From positions 1 through 38,460 of the forward strand of contig JAAXOU010000014.1 of the NCBI GenBank assembly GCA_012396115.1: a stretch of 38,460 nt of DNA. The letters are read 5' to 3'. The notes beneath the pieces are model-generated. The model saw only the letters and a list, made by a program, of their open reading frames with translations, did no database searches and had not been told where the DNA came from. This DNA is from Streptomyces somaliensis DSM 40738 (GTDB lineage Bacteria; Actinomycetota; Actinomycetes; Streptomycetales; Streptomycetaceae). Position 1 is the first letter of the stretch. Each line of letters starts with the position of its first letter. Shown here piece by piece: positions 17,196 to 25,655 of this stretch. A program made the position numbers and the translations under genes.

Positions 17196-17370
17196 TCGTG
17201 GCCCTGCAGCACGGGACGGAGCGGGGTTGGCAAGCCCCGGCACGCCGTCTACGGTGGAAGTGCTCCCGCCCCTGGTCGATCGGGTGGCGGTTCCGAGCGG
17301 TCAGGCGATGCGGGCCCGTACCGGCCCCCGCTTTCCCGACGCCCCGCCAGGCGCCCGTTCCGGCAGTACC

Positions 17371-17440
17371 GCCGTCCTTCGGCTTCCCATTCCTCTCGCT
17401 GCCACTCCCCCCCTCGCACGTTCCGCCCGCACCCGCGCTC
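17371..17440 (+). promoter_or_regulatory. C-rich, G-poor leader of bcmT (possible Rho utilisation site)
   Basis: By hand count these 70 nt hold 39 C, 12 G, 15 T and 4 A. A C>G bubble in an untranslated leader is the usual sign of a Rho loading (rut) site. The gene downstream exports bicyclomycin, a Rho inhibitor, so Rho-dependent attenuation relieved by the drug is an attractive but untested idea. Confidence 0.35.
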
Positions 17441-17479
17441 CGGCGCGGGACCGTCACGACACGACCGGGAGACACGCGC

Positions 17480-18892
17480 ATGACCGCACGACCGCACCCC
17501 CGGACCTGGGTGCTGCTCGCCGTGTCGGTGGGGGTGTTCTGCATCCAACTGGACGCCTTCGCCCTCAACCTCGCCCTGCCGCGCATCGGGACCGATCTCG
17601 GCGTCCGGGGGGACGGAGCGCAGTGGACGGTGAGCGCCTACCTGCTGTCCACCGGCACCCTCATGCTAGGGGCCGGCCGCCTCGGCGACCTCCTCGGCCG
17701 TCGCAGGCTGCTCGTCTGGGGGCTGTCCCTCTTCGGCGCCGCTTCCCTGGTGTGCGCGCTCGCCGGCGATCTGCCCGTGCTGGTCGCCGCGCGCGTCGTC
17801 CAGGGCGCCGGGGCCGCCATGACCATGCCGGTGGGCCTGTCGCTGCTCACCAACGTCTACCCCGAGCACCTGCGCGGCCGGGCCAGCGGCCTCGCCTTCG
17901 GCATCGGTGGCGTCGCCACCGCCTGCGGCCCCTTCGTCGGCGGTGTCCTCACCGAAGCCGTCTCCTGGCGTGCCGTCTTCTGGCTCAACGTCCCCCTCGC
18001 CGCGCTCGGCGCCCTGTGCGCCTCGCGCACCGCCGAAAGTCTCGACACCACCGCGCCGCGTCGCATCGACTGGTCCGGCCTGGTCACCGTCACCGGCGCG
18101 CTCGCCGCCTTCGCCGTACTCCTCGACCGCGTCCAACGCGGGGTGGCCCACGGTGAGCTGGTCCTCCCGACCCTGCTGTGCGCGACCCTGCTCGGCGCGT
18201 TCGTCCGCGTCGAACGCCGCGCGCCGCACCCCCTGGTCGGATTCGCCCTGTTCCGCAACGGTCCCTACGTCGCCCTGACGCTCACCGGCGCCGTGGTCAA
18301 CGCCGCGACCGTGATGTTCCTCTTCACCGTCCCGCTGTCCCTGCAGGGGTCGTGGGGCCTCTCCGCCGCGGCCGCCGGGACGGCCTTCCTCCCGTCCGCC
18401 CTCGCCATGGCCGTCGCCGGCCCCCTCGCCGGGCGCGTCACCACCCGCGGCGCCGCGCCCGCGATGGCCACCTGTCTCGGCGGCGGTGCCCTCGGCCTGC
18501 TCGGACTGGTCCTCGCCCCCGACCTGCCCGCCTACCTGGTGGCCGCCACCTTCTGCGGCGTCGCCTTCGGCCTCGCCAACACCCTCACCCTCATCGCCAC
18601 CCAGGGCATCGTCCGCCCCGAACGCGCAGGCGAGGCCTCCGGCGTCACCAAGACCGTCATCACCGTCGCCGCCGGCCTCGGCGTCGCCCTCGCCGGCTCG
18701 GTCACCGGCCACGACGTCCCGGCTGCCGAGGCCGCCGCCCACACCGCGCTGTCGGCCGCGGCCGCCGGTTGCGCGGCCGCGTGCGCGGTCCTGCTGTGGT
18801 GGATGAGCGCGGTACGGACCCGGGCGCGACGGGCGGGAGCACGGGACGCCGAGGAGGGCCCGCACCGGCGGACGGGGAGCGTTCCGACGTGA
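17480..18892 (+). CDS. bcmT: MFS drug exporter BcmT
   Basis: The 470-residue product is a major facilitator of the drug:proton antiporter type (DHA2-like). It has GRLGDLLGRRR, the motif A loop, after the second helix, ARVVQGAGAAMTMP (motif B) and GPFVGGVL (motif C of drug antiporters). Hydrophobicity suggests 12-14 membrane helices. The ATG is preceded by GGGAG at 8 nt. The bcm cluster is known to contain one MFS gene, bcmT, taken to export bicyclomycin and give self-protection. Here it is divergent from bcmA, so the two share a control region. The basic, low-complexity C-terminal tail is cytoplasmic and probably unimportant. Confidence 0.88.
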   Translation: MTARPHPRTWVLLAVSVGVFCIQLDAFALNLALPRIGTDLGVRGDGAQWTVSAYLLSTGTLMLGAGRLGDLLGRRRLLVWGLSLFGAASLVCALAGDLPVLVAARVVQGAGAAMTMPVGLSLLTNVYPEHLRGRASGLAFGIGGVATACGPFVGGVLTEAVSWRAVFWLNVPLAALGALCASRTAESLDTTAPRRIDWSGLVTVTGALAAFAVLLDRVQRGVAHGELVLPTLLCATLLGAFVRVERRAPHPLVGFALFRNGPYVALTLTGAVVNAATVMFLFTVPLSLQGSWGLSAAAAGTAFLPSALAMAVAGPLAGRVTTRGAAPAMATCLGGGALGLLGLVLAPDLPAYLVAATFCGVAFGLANTLTLIATQGIVRPERAGEASGVTKTVITVAAGLGVALAGSVTGHDVPAAEAAAHTALSAAAAGCAAACAVLLWWMSAVRTRARRAGARDAEEGPHRRTGSVPT

Positions 18893-18939
18893 CGGGCCGG
18901 TCGCGTCCCGGGGCCTGCCCGCCACCCGTAACATCCCGC

Positions 18940-18963
18940 GGGACCGGGACCGGGACCGGGACC
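18940..18963 (+). repeat. Hexamer repeat (GGGACC)4 with G-quadruplex pattern
   Basis: Four exact GGGACC units lie between the convergent bcmT and hemerythrin genes. Four GGG runs with 3-nt loops fit the canonical G-quadruplex pattern. It could act as a transcription roadblock or be a simple slippage repeat. I see no other clear terminator in 18893-19062. Confidence 0.6.
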
Positions 18964-19062
18964 AAGGGGCGCGGGGCCGTGGCCGGAGCCGTTCGCGACC
19001 GGACAGGACGGCCGCCCTCCGCTCGTCCCCCCATACGGCCACCGGCCCCCGAAACCGGGCTC

Positions 19063-19674
19063 CTAGACCCCGGCCTCCGCCTCCCGCACCCGCTCCCCCA
19101 GCTCCTCCTTGTTCATCGTCGACCGCCCCTCGACCCCCAGCTCCCGGGCCTTCGCGTACAGCTCGTCCCGGGTCGGACCCCCGCCGTTCCGGCCGCCGCC
19201 GGAGGAACCGGCCTCCCCGCCGTCCCCGTGGAGCGCCTTCCCGGCGAGCTCCTCGGACCGCTGCCCGGCGAACCGCAGCCCGAGCCGGTGCAGTTCCCCG
19301 GCGTCCAGGGCCTCGCCGAGCGCGGTGAGCAGGTCCTGCTCCTCCTCCTCGACGTGGTGGCGCACGGCGTCGATCCACTTCTCCAGCGCCTGCTCGAACT
19401 CGGCGCTCTCCCAGTCCATCTCCAGCAGCCGCCTGCCCAACCGCTCCGCCTCGTGGTGCTCCTCGGTGGCGTGCCGGGTCTCCTCCTTCTCCCCGGCCTC
19501 CTCGACGAGCACCGGGTAGACGTGCTCCTCCTCGGCCCGGCTGTGCGCCTCCAGCATGGCGACGGCGAGCGGCAGCGCCAGCGGCCGCGAGCCCTTGTCC
19601 TTCCGCATCATCTCCAGGAGACGATCCAGCTCGCGGTGGTCGGTCTTGATCATCTCGATGACGTCATCAGCCAT
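19063..19674 (-). CDS. Hemerythrin (HHE) domain protein with Rho_N-like C-terminal domain
   Basis: The 203-residue product starts at the ATG with AAAGGG upstream; a longer in-frame start at 19803 only adds Gly-rich sequence. Residues 1-135 form a four-helix hemerythrin domain with the typical His and Glu ligands in TDHRELD, HSRAEEEHVYP, EEHHEAERL and VRHHVEEEE. A Gly/Ser linker (about 150-168) leads to RDELYAKARELGVEGRSTMNKEEL, a small helix-extended-helix module like the N-terminal domain of Rho and SAP-type nucleic-acid binders (residue range about 168-200). The protein may sense oxygen, NO or iron while bound to nucleic acid. Hemerythrin-Rho_N combinations occur in actinobacteria; nearness to a Rho-inhibitor cluster is probably coincidence. 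Confidence 0.82.
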   Translation of the reverse strand: MADDVIEMIKTDHRELDRLLEMMRKDKGSRPLALPLAVAMLEAHSRAEEEHVYPVLVEEAGEKEETRHATEEHHEAERLGRRLLEMDWESAEFEQALEKWIDAVRHHVEEEEQDLLTALGEALDAGELHRLGLRFAGQRSEELAGKALHGDGGEAGSSGGGRNGGGPTRDELYAKARELGVEGRSTMNKEELGERVREAEAGV

Positions 19675-19878
19675 GGCGGACCCTTTCGCGTTCGACGCCC
19701 CTACCTGCCGACCCGCGTGTTTCCCCGAAGGCCCGAAAGATGCACCGCACCGGGATCCTCCCCCGAACGGACCGCCGGGCCCCGCCCCGGCCCCGCCGGC
19801 CACGGAGCCTCCGGGGGCCTCGGAGGAGGCACCGCACGGCGCGCCCCTCCTCCGGCGCCACCGCGAACATCATCACTG

Positions 19879-20385
19879 TCAGTCGAGGAGGGCGACCAGT
19901 CCGTTCACCCAGATGCCCACCATCACCAGGCCCCCCATCAGGCATCCGGCGCCCACCACGAAGACGGCGAACCGCCCCTCTTCGGCCTCGGGCGCGGCGG
20001 GTGCCGGGTCCTCCCCCCAGTCCACCGGGCGCCCCAGCGCCTCCGAGCAGGCGGTCCGTACCGCCGCCAGCTGCTCCGCGGCGAACCGGGACGGGGCGAG
20101 CGACTCGGAGCCGCACCAGGCGAGGGCCCTCATCCGCTCCCGGGGCGTCCGGTACCTCGCCTCGAAGGCGGCGGCCTCGTCCGCGTCGCGGTCCTCTTCC
20201 AGGTACGTCCAGCGCCCGGCCTCCGCCGGCTCGCCGTACAGCCGGTACACCTCGGCCAGGCGGCGGCGGAGCGCCGGGTCGTGGGGGAAGGAGGAGACCA
20301 GTCCGCGCAGGCGCTGGCGCGCCACGGGCACGCGGCCGGCCGCCAGGTCCGCGTCGACTCGGGCGAGAGTGGTCGTCAGTGGCAT
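19879..20385 (-). CDS. DUF6584-like protein with C-terminal membrane helix
   Basis: The 168-residue product begins MPLTTTLARVDADLAAGRVPVARQ and continues with two TPR-like helix pairs (RLRGLVSSFPHDPALRRRLAEVYRLYG), then AGRWTYLEED, a signature I associate with DUF6584. Residues about 140-165 form one hydrophobic helix near the C-terminus. The start is uncertain: neither this ATG nor the in-frame ATG at 20427 has a good ribosome site; I prefer the shorter form because the family begins near it. Function is unknown. The 204 bp between it and the hemerythrin gene hold nothing I can identify. Confidence 0.65.
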   Translation of the reverse strand: MPLTTTLARVDADLAAGRVPVARQRLRGLVSSFPHDPALRRRLAEVYRLYGEPAEAGRWTYLEEDRDADEAAAFEARYRTPRERMRALAWCGSESLAPSRFAAEQLAAVRTACSEALGRPVDWGEDPAPAAPEAEEGRFAVFVVGAGCLMGGLVMVGIWVNGLVALLD

Positions 20386-20473
20386 GTGGACATGATCGGC
20401 CAGAGCGGGGCGGCTCCTCGACTCCATTTCCGCGGCCCCGGCGGCCGTCCCTCGCGGGGGACCGGCCCCGGCC

Positions 20474-23011
20474 TCACACCGGAGGCCGCTGCACGGGCAG
20501 GACGGACTGGATCCGCGACAGCGTGAACACCCTTTCGTCCTCGCGGAGGTGGCAGTACGCGTAGAGGAGCGGCGGGGCCATCTCCAGGTCGCTCACCGTG
20601 CGAACGGTCCGGCCCCCGGAGGCCGCCACGTACTCGATGGTGATGGGCTCGCCCGTGTCGAGGGCGTGGGCGAGCTGCCGGACGTCCGCCAGCGTCAGCC
20701 CCTCGGCGTAGCCGTCGAGGATCTCCTCGGTGTCGGTGCCGTACGCGGGGCCGCCCCCCATCGGGTTCGGGTGCGGCTCGTGGTCCGGGGCGGCCAGCAG
20801 CCGCCCGACCAGGTCCGCACCGCACAGCGGGCCGCGGGCGCCCACCGCGTCGGGGGCGCGGCGCGGCCCGGGGAGGGACGGTCCGGCGGCACGGGGCCCT
20901 TCACCGCGCCCGGAGGCGCCCGCCCCCTCGCCGCCCCCGGCGCGGACCGGGACCGCCCGCTCGACCCCGACCGCGCCCTCCTCGGTCTCGGCCGCCGGGG
21001 CGTACCCGTTCGCCCGCAGCGCCGCCAGGGCCTCCGCCGGGGCCGCGCGGCACATCAGCACGGTCGGGGCGAGGCGCCGCAGTCCGAGGCCGGACAGCTC
21101 CCGGCGCACCGCGATCTCGGCGACCAGGGAGGTGTCCTCGCTGTGGATCACGCACCCGGCGGGAGCCACCCGCACCCGGCCGTGGCGCCGCGCCGCGTCC
21201 GCGATCAGATACGTCAGGGCCTGCGGCAACGCCCCCTCCACCACCTCCGACAGCCCGGCCTCGATCTCCTCGGCCGTACGGCCCTCGTCCAGCGCCCGCC
21301 GCAGCGACGCGGGCGTGAACCGCCAGACCGACGCGGCCCCCCGCGCCTCCCGCTCGGCCAGGCCGTCCAGCAGCGACGCCAGCCGCCGCGACGGCACGCC
21401 GGGGACCACGGCCGTGAGGTCCGCGCCCACCCGCGCCGTCCCCACGCTGCCCGGCAGCAGGCGCGCGGCGTGCTCCCGCAGCGCGCCGGAGTCACCGTGC
21501 AGCAGGGCCGTGCCCATCGGAGCCGGCCTGCCGCGCGCGAGCACGCCCAGCACCTCCGCCTCCCGCACCAGCGTGGTGAAGGGCGCCGGGTCCTGCGGCA
21601 CCGCGTCCGCGAAGGGCCGGTACCAGGACACCAGGGGGCCCCACCCGGCGTGATCCCGCATCCCCACCCCCTCGGGGAGGGCGAACGCCGCGACCAGCAG
21701 CCCCTCCTTCGCCGCCCGGTAGCCGTGGCGGGCGTCCGCCCGGCCCACCGCCGGCAGGGCCCTCCCCTCCTCGCCGCGGGAGGCCGACGCGACGAACCAG
21801 AGCCGCCACCACGCCTCGACGAGCGCGACGTACCGCTCGGCCGGCTCCCGCTCCGCCCACGCGTCGTACGCCTCCGTCACCGGCAGCGCACCGCCCTCGT
21901 ACGCCACCAGCCCCGCCGCGTACGCGCACTCCAGCACCAGGCGCACCATCGGCTCCTCGCACCGCACGGCCTTGCCCAGCCGGGCCAGCTCGCGCACGCC
22001 GACACCGCCGGACTTCAGCGCGGCGAGCGGCCTGTCCGCGCACGCGGCGAGCAGCGCGGCGGCCTGCTCCGCGAAGGCGGTCGCCGAGGCGGCGGCCTCG
22101 CGCTCCACCTCGGCCCCGGTCACGGCCGCCACCTCCGGCACGGGCGGCTCCGGGTCGAACGGCGCGTGCCAGTCCGGCCCCCGCAGCGCGAGGACCACCT
22201 CGGCGGGCACCCTGGCCGGCACGTACCCGTGCAGGTCGCCGACGAGCAGGGCGCGCTCCAGCAGCCAGCGCTCGGCGGCCGAGGGGCCGTGCCCCCCGGA
22301 GCCGTAGAGGATCAACGCGGGCTCGGGGTCCGGGTCCGACCCGACCCGCTGCTCCAGCACCTCCCGGGCGTCCTCGGGGGCGGAGTCGATCAGCGCCCGC
22401 AGCCGCCCGGGGTCGCCGTGGTGCGCGAGCACGGCGTCGAGCCGCTGCTGCTTGCGGGTCCCGCCGCCCACCCCGAGCGCGACCGTGATCCTGCGCAGCT
22501 CCTCGGCCGACCTGGACGGCAGCAGCTCCGCCAGCCCGGGCCCCAGCCCGAGCGGCGCCTCCCACGCCCGGGGGAGCACCTCGGAGGCGTGGAGTTCGCC
22601 GTCCGCGTCGCCGGGCCACACCAGCGCGTGGTCCGCGAGCGCGCGGAGCACCCACTCCAGCCGTTCGCCGCCGACCCCGAGCAGCGACTCGAGCGCGTCG
22701 CGCGCCAGGGGCGTGCCCAGCGCGGCGACCGCCTCCGCCACCTGGAGGCACGGCAGGGGCAGCCGGGACAGCACCTCCACCACGGCCCCCGTCCGCTCCA
22801 GCCGCTCCGCCACCTCCCCGAGCGTGCGCGGTTCCGGCGGCAGCACCGCGTCGGGCCGCGCGCGCAGCACGGCCCCGAGCCCCTCGGCCCCGAGACCCCG
22901 GAGCCAACGAACCAACGAAGAACCACGAGCAGCGCTGATGGCAACCACATCCGACCGAGGAAGAACCGCCAGAGACGGCCCCACGCTATTACCGCCCCGA
23001 GCCCCCCGCAC
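20474..23011 (-). CDS. Large helicase-associated-domain protein with C-terminal WYL-like region
   Basis: The product is about 845 residues in length and lacks Walker A and B motifs, so it is not a helicase itself. Residues around 480-650 match the helicase-associated C-terminal domain (Helicase_C_3, XPB/Ssl2-like), with SVWRFTPASLRRALDEGRTAEEI and LTYLIADAARRHGRVRV. The last 75 residues, EPITIEYVAASGG to LSRIQSVLPV, resemble a WYL ligand- or nucleic-acid-sensing domain. Streptomyces carry a conserved protein of this kind, of unknown function and often paired with a DNA repair helicase encoded elsewhere. The start is uncertain: GTG codons at 23011, 22984 and 22948 all lack a clear ribosome site. 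Base composition shifts near the 5' end. Confidence 0.75.
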   Translation of the reverse strand: MRGARGGNSVGPSLAVLPRSDVVAISAARGSSLVRWLRGLGAEGLGAVLRARPDAVLPPEPRTLGEVAERLERTGAVVEVLSRLPLPCLQVAEAVAALGTPLARDALESLLGVGGERLEWVLRALADHALVWPGDADGELHASEVLPRAWEAPLGLGPGLAELLPSRSAEELRRITVALGVGGGTRKQQRLDAVLAHHGDPGRLRALIDSAPEDAREVLEQRVGSDPDPEPALILYGSGGHGPSAAERWLLERALLVGDLHGYVPARVPAEVVLALRGPDWHAPFDPEPPVPEVAAVTGAEVEREAAASATAFAEQAAALLAACADRPLAALKSGGVGVRELARLGKAVRCEEPMVRLVLECAYAAGLVAYEGGALPVTEAYDAWAEREPAERYVALVEAWWRLWFVASASRGEEGRALPAVGRADARHGYRAAKEGLLVAAFALPEGVGMRDHAGWGPLVSWYRPFADAVPQDPAPFTTLVREAEVLGVLARGRPAPMGTALLHGDSGALREHAARLLPGSVGTARVGADLTAVVPGVPSRRLASLLDGLAEREARGAASVWRFTPASLRRALDEGRTAEEIEAGLSEVVEGALPQALTYLIADAARRHGRVRVAPAGCVIHSEDTSLVAEIAVRRELSGLGLRRLAPTVLMCRAAPAEALAALRANGYAPAAETEEGAVGVERAVPVRAGGGEGAGASGRGEGPRAAGPSLPGPRRAPDAVGARGPLCGADLVGRLLAAPDHEPHPNPMGGGPAYGTDTEEILDGYAEGLTLADVRQLAHALDTGEPITIEYVAASGGRTVRTVSDLEMAPPLLYAYCHLREDERVFTLSRIQSVLPVQRPPV

Positions 23012-23644
23012 ACCGGCTTGACAGGCCGCCCCTCACCGGCCCTTCCCCACGGCCCCGCCCGCCGGCCTCACCCGCGTCGGGGAGACCGGCCACGCGCCGC
23101 ACCCGGGGGCCCGGGCCCCGCGGGGCAGCGGCCCGGCGGTCGACGTCGGCGGCCCCGCCGCCCGTCACGCCCCGGACGGTGACCCCCACGGGGTTCCGGC
23201 CGGCCGTGGTCACCGCCCGGTCCGGCAGGGCGCCGGGACCGGCGAAGGAGGACCGGCGACCGGGGATCCCCGCCGGCCACCGACCGGGCGCACACCCGGC
23301 GGCCGCGACCAGTGGCTCCGGCAACCGCGGTTGCGGTACCAGGTGGTTCGCGGTCACGCCGGCACGTGCCGACGGGAGACGGACCGCACGGGAACCGTCC
23401 ACCCCCGGGGGGGGCGTCCGGCCGGTCCGGAGCGACGGGACGCGGCCGAGTCCGCGGCAGACGCGGGTCGTCCCGCTCGTCGCCGAAGGACCCCGGGCCG
23501 GGACCGCCGGTACGCCCCGCATGCCGCCGGAGACGGCGAGGCCCCCGCGTGCGGGGGCGGCCGGCACGTCTGGTGTGCGCGGCCGTGCCGGGACCACGGC
23601 GAGACGGCTCTCCGCCGGCCGGGCGGGACACGGCGGGTGACCGC
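23012..23644. other. 633-bp intergenic stretch, no gene supported
   Basis: Several frames are open here, but all give low-complexity Arg/Pro/Gly sequence typical of non-coding GC-rich DNA. No recognisable domain, RNA gene or mobile element is seen. It separates the helicase-associated gene from the end of the glycosyltransferase operon and must hold the promoter of the former. Confidence 0.5.
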
Positions 23645-24787
23645 TCACCCGTCGTGCGACAGCAGACCGGCCAGCGTCCGGTAGGAACGGTCCCAGTCCC
23701 ATTCCCGACACACCCAGGCCCGCCCCTCCTCGCCCAGCCCGCGTGCCGCTTCGGCGTCGAGGAGCAGTTCGGTCAGGCGGGCGGCCACGTCCTCGGTGCT
23801 CCCGCCGTCGACCACGTGCCCCGTCTCGCCGTCGCGGACCGCGTCCGGGGCACCTCCGGAGTCCCCGACGACCACGGGGAGCCCGGCGGCTGCGGCCTCG
23901 AGGAAGACGATGCCCAGCCCTTCGGCTTCGAGGCCGAGCCGCCGGGTACGGCAGGGCATGGCGAAGACGTCGGCCGCCGCGTACAACGGCGCGACCCGGT
24001 CGTGGGGCAGCCCACCGGTGAAGACGACGGCGTCCTCGACCCCTTCCCGACGGGCCAGCGCCCGCAGCCGGCCCGCGTAGGATCCGGAACCGACGACGAG
24101 CAGGCGCGTTCCCGGCACCGCTCGGCGTACCGCGGGCAGGGCGCGGATCAGCGTGTCCTGCCCCTTCCTCGGCTTCAGCCGCGCCACGCACACCACGACG
24201 GGGTCGTCTCCCAGCCCCAGCTCCCGGCGCACCGCCCCACCGTCGGAGCGGGGCCGGAACTCCTCGTGGTCCACCCCCGGAGCCAGCCGGGCCAGTCGGG
24301 CCGCGCCCCGGGGCCCGACGGCGCGGGCGATCCGCGTCCGGGTGTACTCGCCCAAGTACGTCACCGTGTCGGCCCCGTCGCAGACCCGGCACAGCAATCC
24401 GCGGGCGATCGGCACCTTCGCCCACCACAGTTCGTGGCCGTGCGTCGTGGCGACGATGCGCTCCGCCCCGGCGCGGCGCAGCCGCGGTGCCATCAGGCCC
24501 AGGGGAGCCGCGGCCCCGAACCAGACACGGGTGCAGCCGTGTGCGCGGAGCAGTTCCGCGGCCCGGGCCGAGACGCGGGGGGTGGGGAGCAGGGTGCGGG
24601 CGGGGTCCCTGACCACGGGGAAGGGCTGCGCGGCGTCGAACTCCGCGCTTCCCGGGGTGGCGGAGGTGTACACGACCACCTCGCCCGCGGGGAAACGGCG
24701 GGCGACCTGGTACACGAAGGTTTCGATGCCGCCCTGCCGGGGCGGGAAGTCGTTGGTGACGACCAGGGTGCGGGGCACCACGCTCAC
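23645..24787 (-). CDS. GT4-family glycosyltransferase, PimB-like
   Basis: The 380-residue product starts at a GTG that overlaps the FkbM gene stop (GTGA). The N-terminal domain begins RTLVVTNDFPPRQGGIETFV, the loop typical of GT4 mannosyltransferases such as PimB. The C-terminal GT-B domain has VARLKPRKGQDTLI and ends its catalytic site with EGLGIVFLEAAAAGLPVV, the EX7E motif using GDP- or UDP-sugar. It is a cytoplasmic or membrane-associated enzyme. As the last gene after a GT-C type membrane protein and an FkbM methyltransferase, it likely belongs to assembly of a glycolipid or surface glycan. A role in phosphatidylinositol mannoside synthesis is possible but not shown. Confidence 0.82.
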   Translation of the reverse strand: MSVVPRTLVVTNDFPPRQGGIETFVYQVARRFPAGEVVVYTSATPGSAEFDAAQPFPVVRDPARTLLPTPRVSARAAELLRAHGCTRVWFGAAAPLGLMAPRLRRAGAERIVATTHGHELWWAKVPIARGLLCRVCDGADTVTYLGEYTRTRIARAVGPRGAARLARLAPGVDHEEFRPRSDGGAVRRELGLGDDPVVVCVARLKPRKGQDTLIRALPAVRRAVPGTRLLVVGSGSYAGRLRALARREGVEDAVVFTGGLPHDRVAPLYAAADVFAMPCRTRRLGLEAEGLGIVFLEAAAAGLPVVVGDSGGAPDAVRDGETGHVVDGGSTEDVAARLTELLLDAEAARGLGEEGRAWVCREWDWDRSYRTLAGLLSHDG

Positions 24788-25641
24788 GCCCCGTCCCGGT
24801 CGGTGACGAACAGGTAGTTGCGTCCCTCGCCGGTGACGCGGGGAACGGGGCGCCAGCGCGCGTTCCGCCATGCGTACATGCGGTAGCCCTGCCGTTCCAT
24901 CAGGTCCACGACCCCTCGGGCGCTCCACCCGTACTTGGCCAGATGGCGTTCCTCGATCTCCAGGAGCACCGCGGGCCGGTCACCGCGCAGAGTCCTGGCG
25001 GCGCCCAGCAGGACGGCGGGCTCGGCACCCTCCACGTCCGCCTTGACGAAGTCGACCCTGCCCAGCACACCGCCGGTCCGCAAGGCGTCGACCGTGGTGA
25101 CCCGGACCGGAACACGGCGTTCCCCGGTGAACTCCTCGTTGGGCCCGAGTCCGTCGGCGCCGGAGGTGACGAACGCCCGGCCGTGCACGGGAAGGCCGCG
25201 CCGCACGGGGAGGCTCATCTCGGAGGATTCGACACGCGCACCGAGAGCGGCCCGGTGCCGGCGGACCGTGCCCCGGCAGCCGAGCACGGCGCTCCCCGCG
25301 GACAGCACCGTGAACGCTCCCGGCAGCGGTTCGAAGCTGTGCACCGTTCCGCTCCTGCCGACCAGGTCGGCGAGGACGTACGTGTACAGGCCGTACTCGG
25401 CGCCCACGTCGAGGCAGGTGCCGCCCGCCGGCACCACCGCGGCCAGCCCGGCCAACTCCCCCTCCACGAAGGACACCCGGCCTCCGAGCCGGCGCAACAC
25501 GCCGGAGGCGCGGGACAGCCGGAACGGGCGCCGCGCCGGGGCGCTCCGGCGCCCGGCCGCACCGGGGGCGTCGGCCCGGCTCCGGACCGGGTCCACCCTC
25601 CTCCCGGTGCCGCGAAGGTTTCGTGAGGTATCCGAGGACAC
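24784..25641 (-). CDS. FkbM-family SAM-dependent methyltransferase
   Basis: The 285-residue product starts at GTG with GGGAG 7 nt upstream, 14 nt after the corrected end of the membrane glycosyltransferase. A basic N-terminal stretch (about 1-55) precedes the Rossmann fold: CLDVGAEYGLYTYVLA is the SAM-binding motif I, FVKADVEGAEPAVLLGA is the FkbM hallmark (DVEG), and ALLEIEERHL-like sequence follows. FkbM enzymes O-methylate sugars, polyketides and other small molecules. Placed between two glycosyltransferase genes, it most likely methylates a glycan or glycolipid. The order and coupling show one operon. Confidence 0.82.
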   Translation of the reverse strand: MSSDTSRNLRGTGRRVDPVRSRADAPGAAGRRSAPARRPFRLSRASGVLRRLGGRVSFVEGELAGLAAVVPAGGTCLDVGAEYGLYTYVLADLVGRSGTVHSFEPLPGAFTVLSAGSAVLGCRGTVRRHRAALGARVESSEMSLPVRRGLPVHGRAFVTSGADGLGPNEEFTGERRVPVRVTTVDALRTGGVLGRVDFVKADVEGAEPAVLLGAARTLRGDRPAVLLEIEERHLAKYGWSARGVVDLMERQGYRMYAWRNARWRPVPRVTGEGRNYLFVTDRDGA

Positions 25642-25655
25642 TGGGTCTCCCGTGG

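Larger units (their letters stand above)
16603..17479 (+). promoter_or_regulatory. 877-bp divergent control region between bcmA and bcmT
   Basis: No convincing gene is present. The half nearest bcmA is relatively AT-rich (T6 run at 16621, TTGCTAAC near 16784). A 74-codon minus-strand ORF (16560-16784) beginning MKHRTAREIRAVVDVYEES runs into the bcmA start region but has mixed codon use and no family match. The centre holds two inverted repeats (17151-17195) and the part before bcmT is strongly C-rich. No regulator gene lies in the cluster, so control probably acts here. I could not place a confident -35/-10 pair. Confidence 0.5.

Noticed and set aside
15661-18156. Long plus-strand frame across bcmA and bcmT
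   Set aside because: It is antisense to bcmA and out of frame with bcmT; composition is typical of a shadow.
22989-24428. Minus-strand frame across the gap at 23012-23644
   Set aside because: Low-complexity product with no family resemblance, overlapping the well-supported glycosyltransferase in another frame.
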